NCBI GenBank assembly: GCA_037013495.1
Contig: CM072801.1
Span: 81,143,816 to 81,207,815 of the forward strand
From: Hippophae tibetana
Lineage: Eukaryota > Streptophyta > Magnoliopsida > Rosales > Elaeagnaceae
DNA: 64,000 nucleotides
Direction: 5' to 3'
Shown one piece after another: positions 38,001-51,960 of the stretch. Numbering within the stretch: the first letter of the stretch is position 1; each line of letters opens with the position of its first letter. Both the position numbers and the translations under genes were made by a program. Below the pieces are notes generated by a model that saw only the letters and a list, made by a program, of their open reading frames with translations, did not search any database and was not told where the DNA came from.

Positions 38001-40619
38001 CAAAAATAACAAAACATTTGATGAATCAGACTTCCAACATCAAATGACCATAACTTTTGACTGGAGTATCGTAACGACTATTGTAATATATCAAAATCGG
38101 AGCTCGTCTCGATCCATACAATAATTGTTGGCCTAGCATTGGAACCTAATTTCCGTACCCAAATTCCATCGTTTACATAACTTATCGAGGGTTTGAAGAT
38201 TTTGTCGTAAATTTCCAGTTTACTTACTTTCGATTTGAATCAATAGAGCTGTAAATGAGATATTGGATCCGAAAAGGTTTCTTTAATTATTTGGTCATTA
38301 AATCTGTATTCTTCCTAAAAAACTATGGGAGCAGAAAAAGAAAAGGGCTAGTTTTCATAATTTCAAACATAACAAAACATTTGATGAATCAGACTTCCAA
38401 CATCAAATGACCATAACTTTTAACTCGGGTATCGTAACGACTATTATAATATATCAAATCGGAGCACGTCTCGATTCATACAATAATTTTTGGCCTCGGA
38501 ATGGAACCTGATTTCTGTACCCAAATTCCATCGTTTACATAATTTATCGAGGGTTTTAAGATTTTGTCGTAAATTTGCAGTTTACTTACCTTCGATATGA
38601 TTCAATAGAGCTGTCAATGAGATATTTGTTCCGACAAAGGTTTCTTTATTTATTTGGTCATTAAATCTGTATTTTTCCTAAAAAACTATGGGAGCAGAAA
38701 AAGAAAGGGGCTAGTTTTCATAATTTCAAAAATAACAAAACATTTGATGAATTAGACTTCCAACATCAAATGACCATAACTTTTGACTAGGGTATCGTAA
38801 CGACTATTATAATATATGAAATCGGAGCTCATCTCGATCCATTACAATAATTGTTGGCCTAGCATTGGAACCTCATTTCCGTAACCAAATTACATCGTTT
38901 ACATAACTTATCGAGAGTTTGAAGATTTTGTCGTAAATTTGCGGTTTACTTACCTTCGATTTGAATCAATAGAGCTGTAAATGAGATATTGCATCCGATA
39001 AAGGTTTCTTTATTTATTTGGTCATTAAATCTGTATTCTTCCTAAAAAGCTATGGGAGCAGAAAAAGAAAGGGGCTAGATTTCATAATTTCAAAAATAAC
39101 AAAACATTTGATGAATGAGACTTCCAACATCAAATGACCATAACTTTTGACTAGGGTATCGTAATGACTATTATAATATATCAAATCGGAGCTCGTCTCG
39201 ATCCATACAATAATTGTTGGCCTCGGAATGGAACCTGATTTTTGTACCCAAATTCCATCGTGTACATAACTTATCGATGGTTTTAAGATTTTGTCATAAA
39301 TTTGCGGTTTACTTACCTTCGATATGATTCAATAGAGCTGTCAATGAGATATTTGTTCCGACAAAGGTTTCTTTATTTATTTGGTCATTAAATCGGTATT
39401 CTTCCTAAAAAACTATGGGAGTAGAAAAAGAAAGGGGCTAGTTTTCATAATTTCAAAAATAACAAAACATTTGATGAATCAGACTTCCAACATCAAATGA
39501 CCATAACTTTTGACTAGGGTATCGTAACGACTATTGTAATATATCAAAATCGGAGCTCGTCTCGATCCATACAATAATTGTTGGCCTAGCATTGGAACCT
39601 AATTTCCGTACCCAAATTCCATCGTTTACATAACTTATCGAGGGTTTGAAGATTTTGTCGTAAATTTCCAGTTTACTTACTTTCGATTTGAATCAATAGA
39701 GCTGTAAATGAGATATTGGATCCGAAAAGGTTTCTTTAATTATTTGGTCATTAAATCTGTATTCTTCCTAAAAAACTATGGGAGCAGAAAAAGAAAAGGG
39801 CTAGTTTTCATAATTTCAAATATAACAAAACATTTGATGAATCAAACTTCCAACATCAAATGACCATAACTTTTAACTCGGGTATCGTAACGACTATTAT
39901 AATATATCAAATCGGAGCACGTCTCGATTCATACAATAATTTTTGGCCTCGGAATGGAACCTGATTTCTGTACCCAAATTCCATCGTTTACATAATTTAT
40001 CGAGGGTTTTAAGATTTTGTCGTAAATTTGCAGTTTGCTTACCTTCGATATGATTCAATAGAGCTGTCAATGAGATATTGGTTCCGACAAAGGTTTCTTT
40101 ATTTATTTGGTCATTAAATCTGTATTCTTCCTAAAAAACTATGGGAGCAGAAAAAGAAAGGGGCTAGTTTTCATAATTTCAAAAATAACAAAACATTTGA
40201 TGAATTAGACTTCCAACATCAAATGACCATAACTTTTGACTAGGGTATCGTAACGACTATTATAATATATGAAATCGGAGCTCATCTCGATCCATTACAA
40301 TAATTGTTGGCCTAGCATTGGAACCTCATTTCCGTAACCAAATTACATCGTTTACATAACTTATCGAGAGTTTGAAGATTTTGTCGTAAATTTGCGGTTT
40401 ACTTACCTTCGATTTGAATCAATAGAGCTGTAAATGAGATATTGCATCCGATAAAGGTTTCTTTATTTATTTGGTCATTAAATCTGTATTCTTCCTAAAA
40501 AGCTATGGGAGCAGAAAAAGAAAGGGGCTAGATTTCATAATTTCAAAAATAACAAAACATTTGATGAATGAGACTTCCAACATCAAATGACCATAACTTT
40601 TGACTAGGGTATCGTAATG
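35030..40619 (+). repeat. Region III large unit, copy III (S back to M)
   Basis: After the junction near 35060 the order is T, U (35609), A, B, D', D, E, I, F', L', M, N, F', L', M. From about 35531 it forms a 14-monomer unit of 5088 bp directly repeated from 40619. Up to about 39250 it also matches 27400-31620 at shift 7634 bp (21 monomers). A private base is CCATAAAATAATTG at about 36296. Confidence 0.85.
38630..40083 (+). repeat. 4-monomer repeat L'-M-N-F', copy 1 (1454 bp)
   Basis: GAGCTCATC with CCATTACAAT at 38826 returns at 40280, and the following M unit with GTAATGAC at 39163 returns at 40617, both 1454 bp later. N in this copy has GTCATAAATTTGCGG, ATATTTGTTCC and AATCGGTATTC. The second pass covers only L' and M before joining U at 40697. 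Confidence 0.75.
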
Positions 40620-43600
40620 ACTATTATAATATATCAAATCGGAGCTCGTCTCGATCCATACAATAATTGTTGGCCTCGGAATGGAACCTGATTTCTGTAC
40701 CCAAATTCCATAGTTTACATAACTTATCGAGGGTTTTAAGATTTTGTCGTAAATTTGCGGTTTACTTACCTTCGATATGATTCAATAGAGCTATCAATGA
40801 GATATTGGTTCCGACAAAGGTTTCTTTATTTATTTGGTCATTAAATCTGTATTCTTCCTAAAAACGTATGGGAGCAGAAAAAGAAAAGGGCTAGTTTTCA
40901 AAACTTCAAAAATACGAAAACATTTGATGAATCAGACTTCCAACATCAAATGACCATAACTTTTGACTGGGGTATCGTAACGACTATTATAATATATCAA
41001 AATCGGAGCTCGTCTCGATCCATACAATAATTGTTGGCCTAGCATTTGAGCCTGATTTCCGTACCCAAATTCCATCGTTTACATAACTTATCGAGGGTTT
41101 GAAGATTTTGTCATCAATTTCCGATTTACTTACTTTCGATTTGAATCAATAGAGCTGTAAATGAGATATTGGATCCGAAAAAGGTTTCTTTATTTATTTG
41201 GTCATTAAATCTGTATTCTTCCTAAAAAACTATGGGAGCAGAAAAAGAAAGGGGCTAGTTTTCATAATTTCAAAAATAACAAAACATTTGATGAATCAGA
41301 CTTCCAACATCAAATGACCATAACTTTTGACTGGGGTATCGTAACGACTATTATAATATATCAAATCGGAGCTCGTCTCGATCCATACAATAATTGTTGG
41401 CCTCGGAATGGAACATGATTTCTGTACCCAAATTCCATCGTTTACATAACTTATCGAGGGTTTTAAGATTTTGTTGTAAATATACGGATTACTTACTTTC
41501 GATTTGAATCAATAGAACTGTAAATGAGATATTGGATCCGACAAAGGTTTCTTTATTTATTTGGTCATTAAATCTGTATTCTTCCTGAAAAACTATGGGA
41601 GCAGAAAAAGAAAGGGGCTAGTTTTCATAATTTCAAAAATAACAAAACATTTGATGAATCAGACTTCCAACATCAAATGACCATAACTTTTGACTGGGGT
41701 ATCGTAACGACTATTATAATATATCAAATCGGAGCTCGTCTCGATCCATACAATAATTGTTGGCCTAGCATTGGAACCTGATTTCCGTACCCAAATTCCA
41801 TCGTTTACATAACTTATCGAGGGTTTGAAGATTTTGTCGTAAATTTCCAGTGTACTTACTTTCCATTTGAATCAATAGAGCTGTAAATGAGATATTGGAT
41901 CCGAAAAAGGTTTCTTTATTTATTTGGTCATTAAATCTGTATTCTTCCTAAAAAAATATGGGAGCCGAAAAAGAAAGGGGCCAGTTTTCATAATTTCAAA
42001 AATAACAAAACATTTGATGAATCAGACTTCCAACATCAAATGACCATAACTTTTGAGTGGGGTATCGTAACGACTATTATAATATATCAAAATCGGAGCT
42101 CGTCTCGATCCATACAATAATTGTTGGCCTAGCATTGGAACCTGATTTCCGTACCCAAATTCCATCGTTTACATAACTTATCGAGGGTTTGAAGATTTTG
42201 TCGTAAATTTCCAGTGTACTTACTTTCCATTTGAATCAATAGAGCTGTAAATGAGATATTGGATCCGAAAAAGGTTTCTTTATTTATTTGGTCATTAAAT
42301 CTGTATTCTTCCTAAAAAAATATGGGAGCCGAAAAAGAAAGGGGCTAGATTTCATAATTTCAAAAATAACAAAACATTTGATGAATGAGACTTCCAACAT
42401 CAAATGACCATAACTTTTGAGTGGGGTATCGTAACGACTATTATAATATATCAAAATCGGAGCTCGTCTCGATCCATACAATAATTGTTGGCCTAGCATT
42501 GGAACCTGATTTCCGTACCCAAATTCCATCGTTTACATAACTTATCGAGGGTTTGAAGATTTTGTCGTAAATTTCCAGTGTACTTACTTTCGATTTGAAT
42601 CAATAGAGCTGTAAATGAGATATTGGATCCGAAAAAGGTTTCTTTATTTATTTGGTCATTAAATCTGTATTCTTCCTAAAAACGTATGGGAGCAGAAAAA
42701 GAAAGGGGCTAGTTTTCATAATTTCAAAAATAACAAAACATTTTATGAATCAGACTTCCAACATCAAATGACCATAACTTTTGACTGGGGTATCGTAACG
42801 ACTATTATAATATATCAAATCGGAGCTCGTCTCGATCCATACAATAATTGTTGGCCTAGCATTGGAACCTGATTTCCGTACCCAAATTCCATCGTTTACA
42901 TAACTTATCGAGGGTTTGAAGATTTTGTCGTAAATTTCCAGTGTACTTACTTTCCATTTGAATCAATAGAGCTGTAAATGAGATATTGGATCCGAAAAAG
43001 GTTTCTTTATTTATTTGGTCATTAAATCTGTATTCTTCCTAAAAAACTATGGGAGCAGAAAAAAGAAAGGGGCTAGTTTTCATAATTTCAAAAATAACAA
43101 AACATTTGATGAATCAGACTTCCAACATCAAATGACCATAACTTTTGACTGGAGTATCGTAACGACTATTGTAATATATCAAAATCGGAGCTCGTCTCGA
43201 TCCATACAATAATTGTTGGCCTAGCATTGGAACCTAATTTCCGTACCCAAATTCCATCGTTTACATAACTTATCGAGGGTTTGAAGATTTTGTCGTAAAT
43301 TTCCAGTTTACTTACTTTCGATTTGAATCAATAGAGCTGTAAATGAGATATTGGATCCGAAAAGGTTTCTTTAATTATTTGGTCATTAAATCTGTATTCT
43401 TCCTAAAAAACTATGGGAGCAGAAAAAGAAAAGGGCTAGTTTTCATAATTTCAAACATAACAAAACATTTGATGAATCAGACTTCCAACATCAAATGACC
43501 ATAACTTTTAACTCGGGTATCGTAACGACTATTATAATATATCAAATCGGAGCACGTCTCGATTCATACAATAATTTTTGGCCTCGGAATGGAACCTGAT

Positions 43601-45708
43601 TTCTGTACCCAAATTCCATCGTTTACATAATTTATCGAGGGTTTTAAGATTTTGTCGTAAATTTGCAGTTTACTTACCTTCGATATGATTCAATAGAGCT
43701 GTCAATGAGATATTTGTTCCGACAAAGGTTTCTTTATTTATTTGGTCATTAAATCTGTATTTTTCCTAAAAAACTATGGGAGCAGAAAAAGAAAGGGGCT
43801 AGTTTTCATAATTTCAAAAATAACAAAACATTTGATGAATTAGACTTCCAACATCAAATGACCATAACTTTTGACTAGGGTATCGTAACGACTATTATAA
43901 TATATGAAATCGGAGCTCATCTCGATCCATTACAATAATTGTTGGCCTAGCATTGGAACCTCATTTCCGTAACCAAATTACATCGTTTACATAACTTATC
44001 GAGAGTTTGAAGATTTTGTCGTAAATTTGCGGTTTACTTACCTTCGATTTGAATCAATAGAGCTGTAAATGAGATATTGCATCCGATAAAGGTTTCTTTA
44101 TTTATTTGGTCATTAAATCTGTATTCTTCCTAAAAAGCTATGGGAGCAGAAAAAGAAAGGGGCTAGATTTCATAATTTCAAAAATAACAAAACATTTGAT
44201 GAATGAGACTTCCAACATCAAATGACCATAACTTTTGACTAGGGTATCGTAATGACTATTATAATATATCAAATCGGAGCTCGTCTCGATCCATACAATA
44301 ATTGTTGGCCTCGGAATGGAACCTGATTTTTGTACCCAAATTCCATCGTGTACATAACTTATCGATGGTTTTAAGATTTTGTCATAAATTTGCGGTTTAC
44401 TTACCTTCGATATGATTCAATAGAGCTGTCAATGAGATATTTGTTCCGACAAAGGTTTCTTTATTTATTTGGTCATTAAATCGGTATTCTTCCTAAAAAA
44501 CTATGGGAGTAGAAAAAGAAAGGGGCTAGTTTTCATAATTTCAAAAATAACAAAACATTTGATGAATCAGACTTCCAACATCAAATGACCATAACTTTTG
44601 ACTAGGGTATCGTAACGACTATTGTAATATATCAAAATCGGAGCTCGTCTCGATCCATACAATAATTGTTGGCCTAGCATTGGAACCTAATTTCCGTACC
44701 CAAATTCCATCGTTTACATAACTTATCGAGGGTTTGAAGATTTTGTCGTAAATTTCCAGTTTACTTACTTTCGATTTGAATCAATAGAGCTGTAAATGAG
44801 ATATTGGATCCGAAAAGGTTTCTTTAATTATTTGGTCATTAAATCTGTATTCTTCCTAAAAAACTATGGGAGCAGAAAAAGAAAAGGGCTAGTTTTCATA
44901 ATTTCAAATATAACAAAACATTTGATGAATCAAACTTCCAACATCAAATGACCATAACTTTTAACTCGGGTATCGTAACGACTATTATAATATATCAAAT
45001 CGGAGCACGTCTCGATTCATACAATAATTTTTGGCCTCGGAATGGAACCTGATTTCTGTACCCAAATTCCATCGTTTACATAATTTATCGAGGGTTTTAA
45101 GATTTTGTCGTAAATTTGCAGTTTGCTTACCTTCGATATGATTCAATAGAGCTGTCAATGAGATATTGGTTCCGACAAAGGTTTCTTTATTTATTTGGTC
45201 ATTAAATCTGTATTCTTCCTAAAAAACTATGGGAGCAGAAAAAGAAAGGGGCTAGTTTTCATAATTTCAAAAATAACAAAACATTTGATGAATTAGACTT
45301 CCAACATCAAATGACCATAACTTTTGACTAGGGTATCGTAACGACTATTATAATATATGAAATCGGAGCTCATCTCGATCCATTACAATAATTGTTGGCC
45401 TAGCATTGGAACCTCATTTCCGTAACCAAATTACATCGTTTACATAACTTATCGAGAGTTTGAAGATTTTGTCGTAAATTTGCGGTTTACTTACCTTCGA
45501 TTTGAATCAATAGAGCTGTAAATGAGATATTGCATCCGATAAAGGTTTCTTTATTTATTTGGTCATTAAATCTGTATTCTTCCTAAAAAGCTATGGGAGC
45601 AGAAAAAGAAAGGGGCTAGATTTCATAATTTCAAAAATAACAAAACATTTGATGAATGAGACTTCCAACATCAAATGACCATAACTTTTGACTAGGGTAT
45701 CGTAATGA
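40619..45708 (+). repeat. 14-monomer HOR, copy IV (5088 bp)
   Basis: Directly follows copy III with the same 14 monomers in the same order (U at 40697). Shared rare marks at shift 5088 are CTGGAGTATCG (38063/43151), GTCATAAATTTGCGG (39293/44381), CAGTTTGCTTACC (40030/45118) and GTAATGAC (40615/45703). I noticed almost no differences apart from CCATAAAA at 36296 against CCATACAA in this copy, so this is one of the youngest duplications in the window. Confidence 0.88.
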
Positions 45709-46085
45709 CTATTATAATATATCAAATCGGAGCTCGTCTCGATCCATACAATAATTGTTGGCCTCGGAATGGAACCTGATTTTTGTACCCAAATTCCATC
45801 GTGTACATAACTTATCGATGGTTTTAAGATTTTGTCATAAATATGCGGTTTACTTACCTTCGATATGATTCAATAGAGCTGTCAATGAGATATTTGTTCC
45901 GACAAAGGTTTCTTTATTTATTTGGTCATTAAATCGGTATTCTTCCTAAAAAACTATGGGAGTAGAAAAAGAAAGGGGCTAGTTTTCATAATTTCAAAAA
46001 TAACAAAACATTTGATGAATCAGACTTCCAACATCAAATGACCATAACTTTTGACTAGGGTATCGTAACGACTATTGCAATATAT
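43718..46085 (+). repeat. 4-monomer repeat L'-M-N-F' followed by L-M-N
   Basis: The counterpart of 38630-40619 in copy IV, but the second pass extends further here. N follows M at about 45780 with GTCATAAATATGCGG (a private A), ATATTTGTTCC and AATCGGTATTC, at a shift of about 1454 bp from 44330. The pass ends near 46080, where ATTGCAATA and CTCGTTCC appear and a K''/D unit begins. Confidence 0.7.
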
Positions 46086-49000
46086 CAAAATCGGAGCTCG
46101 TCTCGTTCCATACAATAATTGTTGGCCTAGCATTGGAACCTGATTTCCGTACCAAATTCCATCGTTTACATAACTTATAGAGGGTTTGAAGATTTTGTCG
46201 TAAATTTCCGGTTTACTTACTTTCCATTTGAATCAATAGAGCTGTAAATGAGATATTGGATCCGAAAAAGGTTTCTTTATTTATTTGGTCATTAAATCTG
46301 TATTCTACCTAAAAAAATATGGGAGCCGAAAAAGAAAGGGGCTAGATTTCATAATTTCAAAAATAACAAAACATTTGATGAATGAGACTTCCAACATCAA
46401 ATGACCATAACTTTTGAGTGGGGTATCGTAACGACTATTATAATATATCAAAATCGGAGCTCATCTCGATCCATACAATAATTGTTGGCCTAGCATTGGA
46501 ACCTGATTTCCGTACCCAAATTCCATCGTTTACATAACTTATCGAGGGTTTGAAGATTTTGTCGTAAATTTCCAGTTTACTTACTTTCCATTTGAATCAA
46601 TAGAGCTATAAATGAGATATTGGATCCGACAAAGGTTTCTTTATTTATTTGGTCATTAAATCTGTATTCTTCCTAAAAACGTATGGGAGCAGAAAAAGAA
46701 AGGGGCTAGTTTTCATAATTTAAAAAATAACAAAACATTTGATGAATCAGACTTCCAACATCAAATGACCATAACTTTTGACTGAGGTATCGTAACGACT
46801 ATTATAATATATCAAATCGGAGCTTGTCACGATCCATACAATAATTGTTGGCCTCGGAATGGAACTAGATTTCTGTACCCAAATTCCATCGTTTACATAA
46901 CTTATAGAGGGTTTTAAGATTTTGTCGTAAATTTGCGGTTTATTTACCTTCGATATGATTCGATAGAGCTATTAATGAGATATTGGTTCCGACAAAGGTT
47001 TCTTTATTTATTTGGTCATTAAATCTGTATTCTTCCTAAAAAACTATGGGAGCAGAAAAAGAAAGGGGCTAGTTTTCATAATTTCAAAAATAACAAAACA
47101 TTTGATGAATGAGACTTCCAACATCAAATGACCATAACTTTTGACTGGGGTATCGTAACGACTATTATAATATATCAAATCAGAGCTCATCTCGATCCAT
47201 ATAATAATTGTTGGCCTCGGAATGGAACCTGATTTCTGTACCCAAATTCCATAGTTTACATAACTTATCGAGGGTTTGAAGATTTTGTCGTAAATTTCCA
47301 GTTTACTTACTTTCGATTTGAATCAATAGAGCTGTAAATGAGATATTGGATCCGAAAAAGGTTTCTTTATTTATTTGGTCATTAAATCTGTATTCTTCCT
47401 AAAAAACTATGGGAGCAGAAAAAGAAAAGGGCTAGTTTTCATAACTTCAAATATAACAAAACATTTGATGAATCAAACTTCCAACATCAAATGACAATAA
47501 CTTTTAACTCGGGTATCGTAACGACTATTATAATATATCAAAATCGGAGCTCGTCTCGATCCATACAATAATTGTTGGCCTAGCATTGGATCCTGATTTC
47601 CGTACCCAAATTCCATCGTTTACATAACTTATCGAGGGTTTGAAGATTTTGTCGTAAATTTCCAGTTTACTTACTTTCGATTTGAATCAATAGAGCTGTA
47701 AATGAGATATTGGATCCGAAAAAGGTTTCTTTATTTATTTGGTCATTAAATCTGTATTCTTCCTAAAAACGTATGGGAGCAGAAAAAGAAAGGGGCTAGT
47801 TTTTATAATTTCAAAAATAACAAAACATTTGATGAATCAGACTTCCAACATCAAATGACCATAACTTTTGACTGGGGTATCGTAACGACTATTATAATAT
47901 ATCAAATCGGAGCTCGTCTCGATCCATACAATAATTGTTGGCCTCGGAATGGAACCTGATTTCTGTACCCAAATTCCATAGTTTACATAACTTATCGAGG
48001 GTTTTAAGATTTTGTCGTAAATTTGCGGTTTACTTACCTTCGATATGATTCCATAGAGCTATCAATGAGATATTGGTTCCGACAAAGGTTTCTTTATTTA
48101 TTTGGTCATTAAATCTGTATTCTTCCTAAAAACGTATGGTAGTAGAAAAAGAAAAGGGCTAGTTTTCAAAACTTCAAAAATACGAAAACATTTGATGAAT
48201 CAGACTTCCAACATCAAATGACCATAACTTTTGACTGGGGTATCGTAACAACTATTATAATATATCAAAATCGGAGCTCGTCTCGATCCATACAATAATT
48301 GTAGGCCTAGCATTTGAGCCTGATTTCCGTACCCAAATTCCATCGTTTACATAACTTATCGAGGGTTTGAAGATTTTGTCATCAATTTCCGATTTACGTA
48401 CTTTCGATTTGAATCAATAGAGCTGTAAATGAGATATTGGATCCGAAAAAGGTTTCTTTATTTATTTGGTCATTAAATCTGTATTCTTCCTAAAAAACTA
48501 TGGGAGCAGAAAAAGAAAGGGGCTAGTTTTCGTAATTTCAAAAATAACAAAACATTTGATGAATGAGACTCCCAACATCAAATGACCATAACTTTTGACT
48601 GGGGTATCGTAACGACTATTATAATATATCAAATCGGAGCTCGTCTCGATCCATACAATAATTGTTGGCCTCGGAATGGAACCTGATTTCTGTACCCAAA
48701 TTCCATCGTTTACATAACTTATCGAGGGTTTTAAGATTTTGTTGTAAATATACGGATTACTTACTTTCGATTTGAATCAATAGAACTGTAAATGAGATAT
48801 TGGAACCGACAAAGGTTTCTTTATTTATTTGGTCATTAAATCTGTATTCTTCCCGAAAAACTATGGGAGCAGAAAAAGAAAGGGGCTAGTTTTCATAATT
48901 TCAAAAATAACAAAACATTTGATGAATCAGACTTCCAACATCAAATGACCATAACTTTTGATTGGGGTATCGTAACGACTATTATAATATATCAAATCGA

Positions 49001-49420
49001 AGCTCATCTCGATCCATACAATAATTGTTGGCCTCGGAATGGAACCTGATTTCTGTACCCAAATTCCGTCGTTTACATAACTTATCGAGGGTTTTAAGAT
49101 TTTGTCGTAAATTTGCGGTTTACTTACCTTCGATATGATTCAATAGAGCTGTCAATGAGATATTGGTTCCGACAAAGGTTTCTTTATTTATTTGGTCATT
49201 AAATCGGTATTCTTCCTAAAAAACTATGGGAGCAGAAAAAGAAAGGGGCCAGTTTTCATAATTTCAAAAATAACAAAACATTTGATGAATCAGACTTCCA
49301 ACCTCAAATGACCATAACTTTTGAGTGGGGTATCGTAACGACTATTATAATATATCAAAATCGGAGCTCGTCTCGATCCATACAATAATTGTTGGCCTAG
49401 CATTGGAACCTGATTTCCGT
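46085..49420 (+). repeat. Diverged patch keeping the old order R-S-T-U-A-B
   Basis: About nine monomers with many single-copy changes: ATTCTACC (46311), GAGCTATAAATG (46607), GAGCTTGTCACG (46819), ATTCGATAGAGC (46958), TGACAATAAC (47493), TTCCATAGAGC (48047), ATGGTAGTAG (48136), GTAGGCC (48300), TTTACGTAC (48394), GACTCCC (48566), GGAACCGAC (48802), TTCCCGAAAA (48851) and CCGTCGTTT (49067). Yet the order R-like, S, T, U (47965), A, B is that seen at 18.5-20 kb and, for U-A-B, in region III. It looks older and less homogenised than its neighbours. Confidence 0.75.
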
Positions 49421-51960
49421 ACCCAAATTCCATCGTTTACATAACTTATCGAGGGTTTGAAGATTTTGTCGTAAATTTCCAGTGTACTTACTTTCCATTT
49501 GAATCAATAGAGCTGTAAATGAGATATTGGATCCGAAAAAGGTTTCTTTATTTATTTGGTCATTAAATCTGTATTCTTCCTAAAAAAATATGGGAGCCGA
49601 AAAAGAAAGGGGCTAGATTTCATAATTTCAAAAATAACAAAACATTTGATGAATGAGACTTCCAACATCAAATGACCATAACTTTTGAGTGGGGTATCGT
49701 AACGACTATTATAATATATCAAAATCGGAGCTCGTCTCGATCCATACAATAATTGTTGGCCTAGCATTGGAACCTGATTTCCGTACCCAAATTCCATCGT
49801 TTACATAACTTATCGAGGGTTTGAAGATTTTGTCGTAAATTTCCAGTTTACTTACTTTCGATTTGAATCAATAGAGCTGTAAATGAGATATTGGATCCGA
49901 AAAAGGTTTCTTTTTTTATTTGGTCATTAAATCTGTATTCTTCCTAAAAACGTATGGGAGCAGAAAAAGAAAGGGGCTAGTTTTCATAATTTCAAAAATA
50001 ACAAAACATTTGATGAATCAGACTTCCAACATCAAATGACCATAACTTTTGACTGGGGTATCGTAACGACTATTATAATATATCAAATCGGAGCTCGTCC
50101 CGATCCATACACTAATTGTTGGCCTCGGAATGGAACCTGATTTCTGTACCCAAATTCCATAGTTTACATAACTTATCGAGGGTTTTAAGATTTTGTCGTA
50201 AATTTGCGGTTTACTTACCTTCGATATGATTCAATAGAGCTATCAATGAGATATTGGTTCCGACAAAGGTTTCTTTATTTATTTGGTCATTAAATCTGTA
50301 TTCTTCCTAAAAACGTATGGGAGCAGAAAAAGAAAAGGGCTAGTTTTCAAAACTTCAAAAATTCGAAAACATTTGATGAATCAGACTTCCAACATCAAAT
50401 GACCATAACTTTTGACTGGGGTATCATAACGACTATTATAATATATCAAAATCGGAGCTCGTCTCGATCCATACAATAATTGTTGGCCTAACATTGGAAC
50501 CTGATTTCCGTACCCAAATTCCATCGTTTACATAACTTATCGAGGGTTTGAAGATTTTGTCGTAAATTTCCGGTTTACTTATTTTCGATTTGAATCAATA
50601 GAGCTGTAAATGAGATATTGGATCCGAAAAGGTTTCTTTATTTATTTGGTCATTAAATCTGTATTCTTCCTAAAAAACTATGGGAGCAGAAAAAGAAAGG
50701 GGCTAGTTTTCATAATTTCAAATATAACAAAACATTTGATGAATCAGACTTCCAACATCAAATGACCATAACTTTTAACTCGGGTATCGTAACGACTATT
50801 ATAATATATCAAATCGGAGCACGTCTCGATTCATACAATAATTTTTGGCCTCGGAATGGAACCTGATTTCTGTACCCAAATTCCATCGTTTACATAATTT
50901 ATCGAGGGTTTTAAGATTTTGTCGTAAATTTGCAGTTTACTTACCTTCGATATGATTCAATAGAGCTGTCAATGAGATATTGGTTCCGACAAAGGTTTCT
51001 TTATTTATTTGGTCATTAAATCTGTATTCTTCCTAAAAAACTATGGGAGCAGAAAAAGAAAGGGGCCAGTTTTCATAATTTCAAAAATAACAAAACATTT
51101 GATGAATTTGACTTCCAACATCAAATGACCATAACTTTTGACTAGGGTATCGTAACGACTATTATAATATATGAAATCGGAGCTCGTCTCGATCCATTAC
51201 AATAATTGTTGGCCTAGCATTGGAACCTCATTTCCGTAACCAAATTACATCGTTTACATAACTTATCGAGAGTTTGAAGATTTTGTCGTAAATTTGCGGT
51301 TTACTTACCTTCGATTTGAATCAATAGAGCTGTAAATGAGATATTGCATCCGATAAAGGTTTCTTTATTTATTTGGTCATTAAATCTGTATTCTTCCTAA
51401 AAAGCTATGGGAGCAGAAAAAGAAAGGGGCTAGATTTCATAATTTCAAAAATAACAAAACATTTGATGAATGAGACTTCCAACATCAAATGACCATAACT
51501 TTTGACTAGGGTATCGTAACGACTATTATAATATATCAAATCGGAGCTCGTCTCGATCCATACAATAATTGTTGGCCTCGGAATGGAACCTGATTTTTGT
51601 ACCCAAATTCCATCGTGTACATAACTTATCGATGGTTTTCAGATTTTGTCGTAAATTTGCGGTTTACTTACCTTCGATATGATTCAATAGAGCTGTCAAT
51701 GAGATATTGGTTCCGACAAAGGTTTCTTTATTTATTTGGTCATTAAATCGGTATTCTTCCTAAAAAACTATGGGAGTAGAAAAAGAAAGGGGCTAGTTTT
51801 CATAATTTCAAAAATAACAAAACATTTGATGAATCAGACTTCCAACATCAAATGACCATAACTTTTGACTAGGGTATCGTAACGACTATTGTAATATATC
51901 AAAATCGGAGCTCATCTCGATCCATACAATAATTGTTGGCCTAGCATTGGAACCTGATTT
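49420..51960 (+). repeat. D-O-P-Q-L-M-N run, region IV copy
   Basis: Type D at 49420 is followed by O (49783), P, Q (50510), L, M and N, the same seven-type order as at 11.9-14.5 kb with N moved to the end. O here has CCAGTTTACTTAC and a private TTTCTTTTTTTATT at 49909. P carries TATCATAACG near 50424, shared with 55148 and 58781. The O-to-M part recurs at 54507-56450, shift about 4724 bp (13 monomers). Confidence 0.8.
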
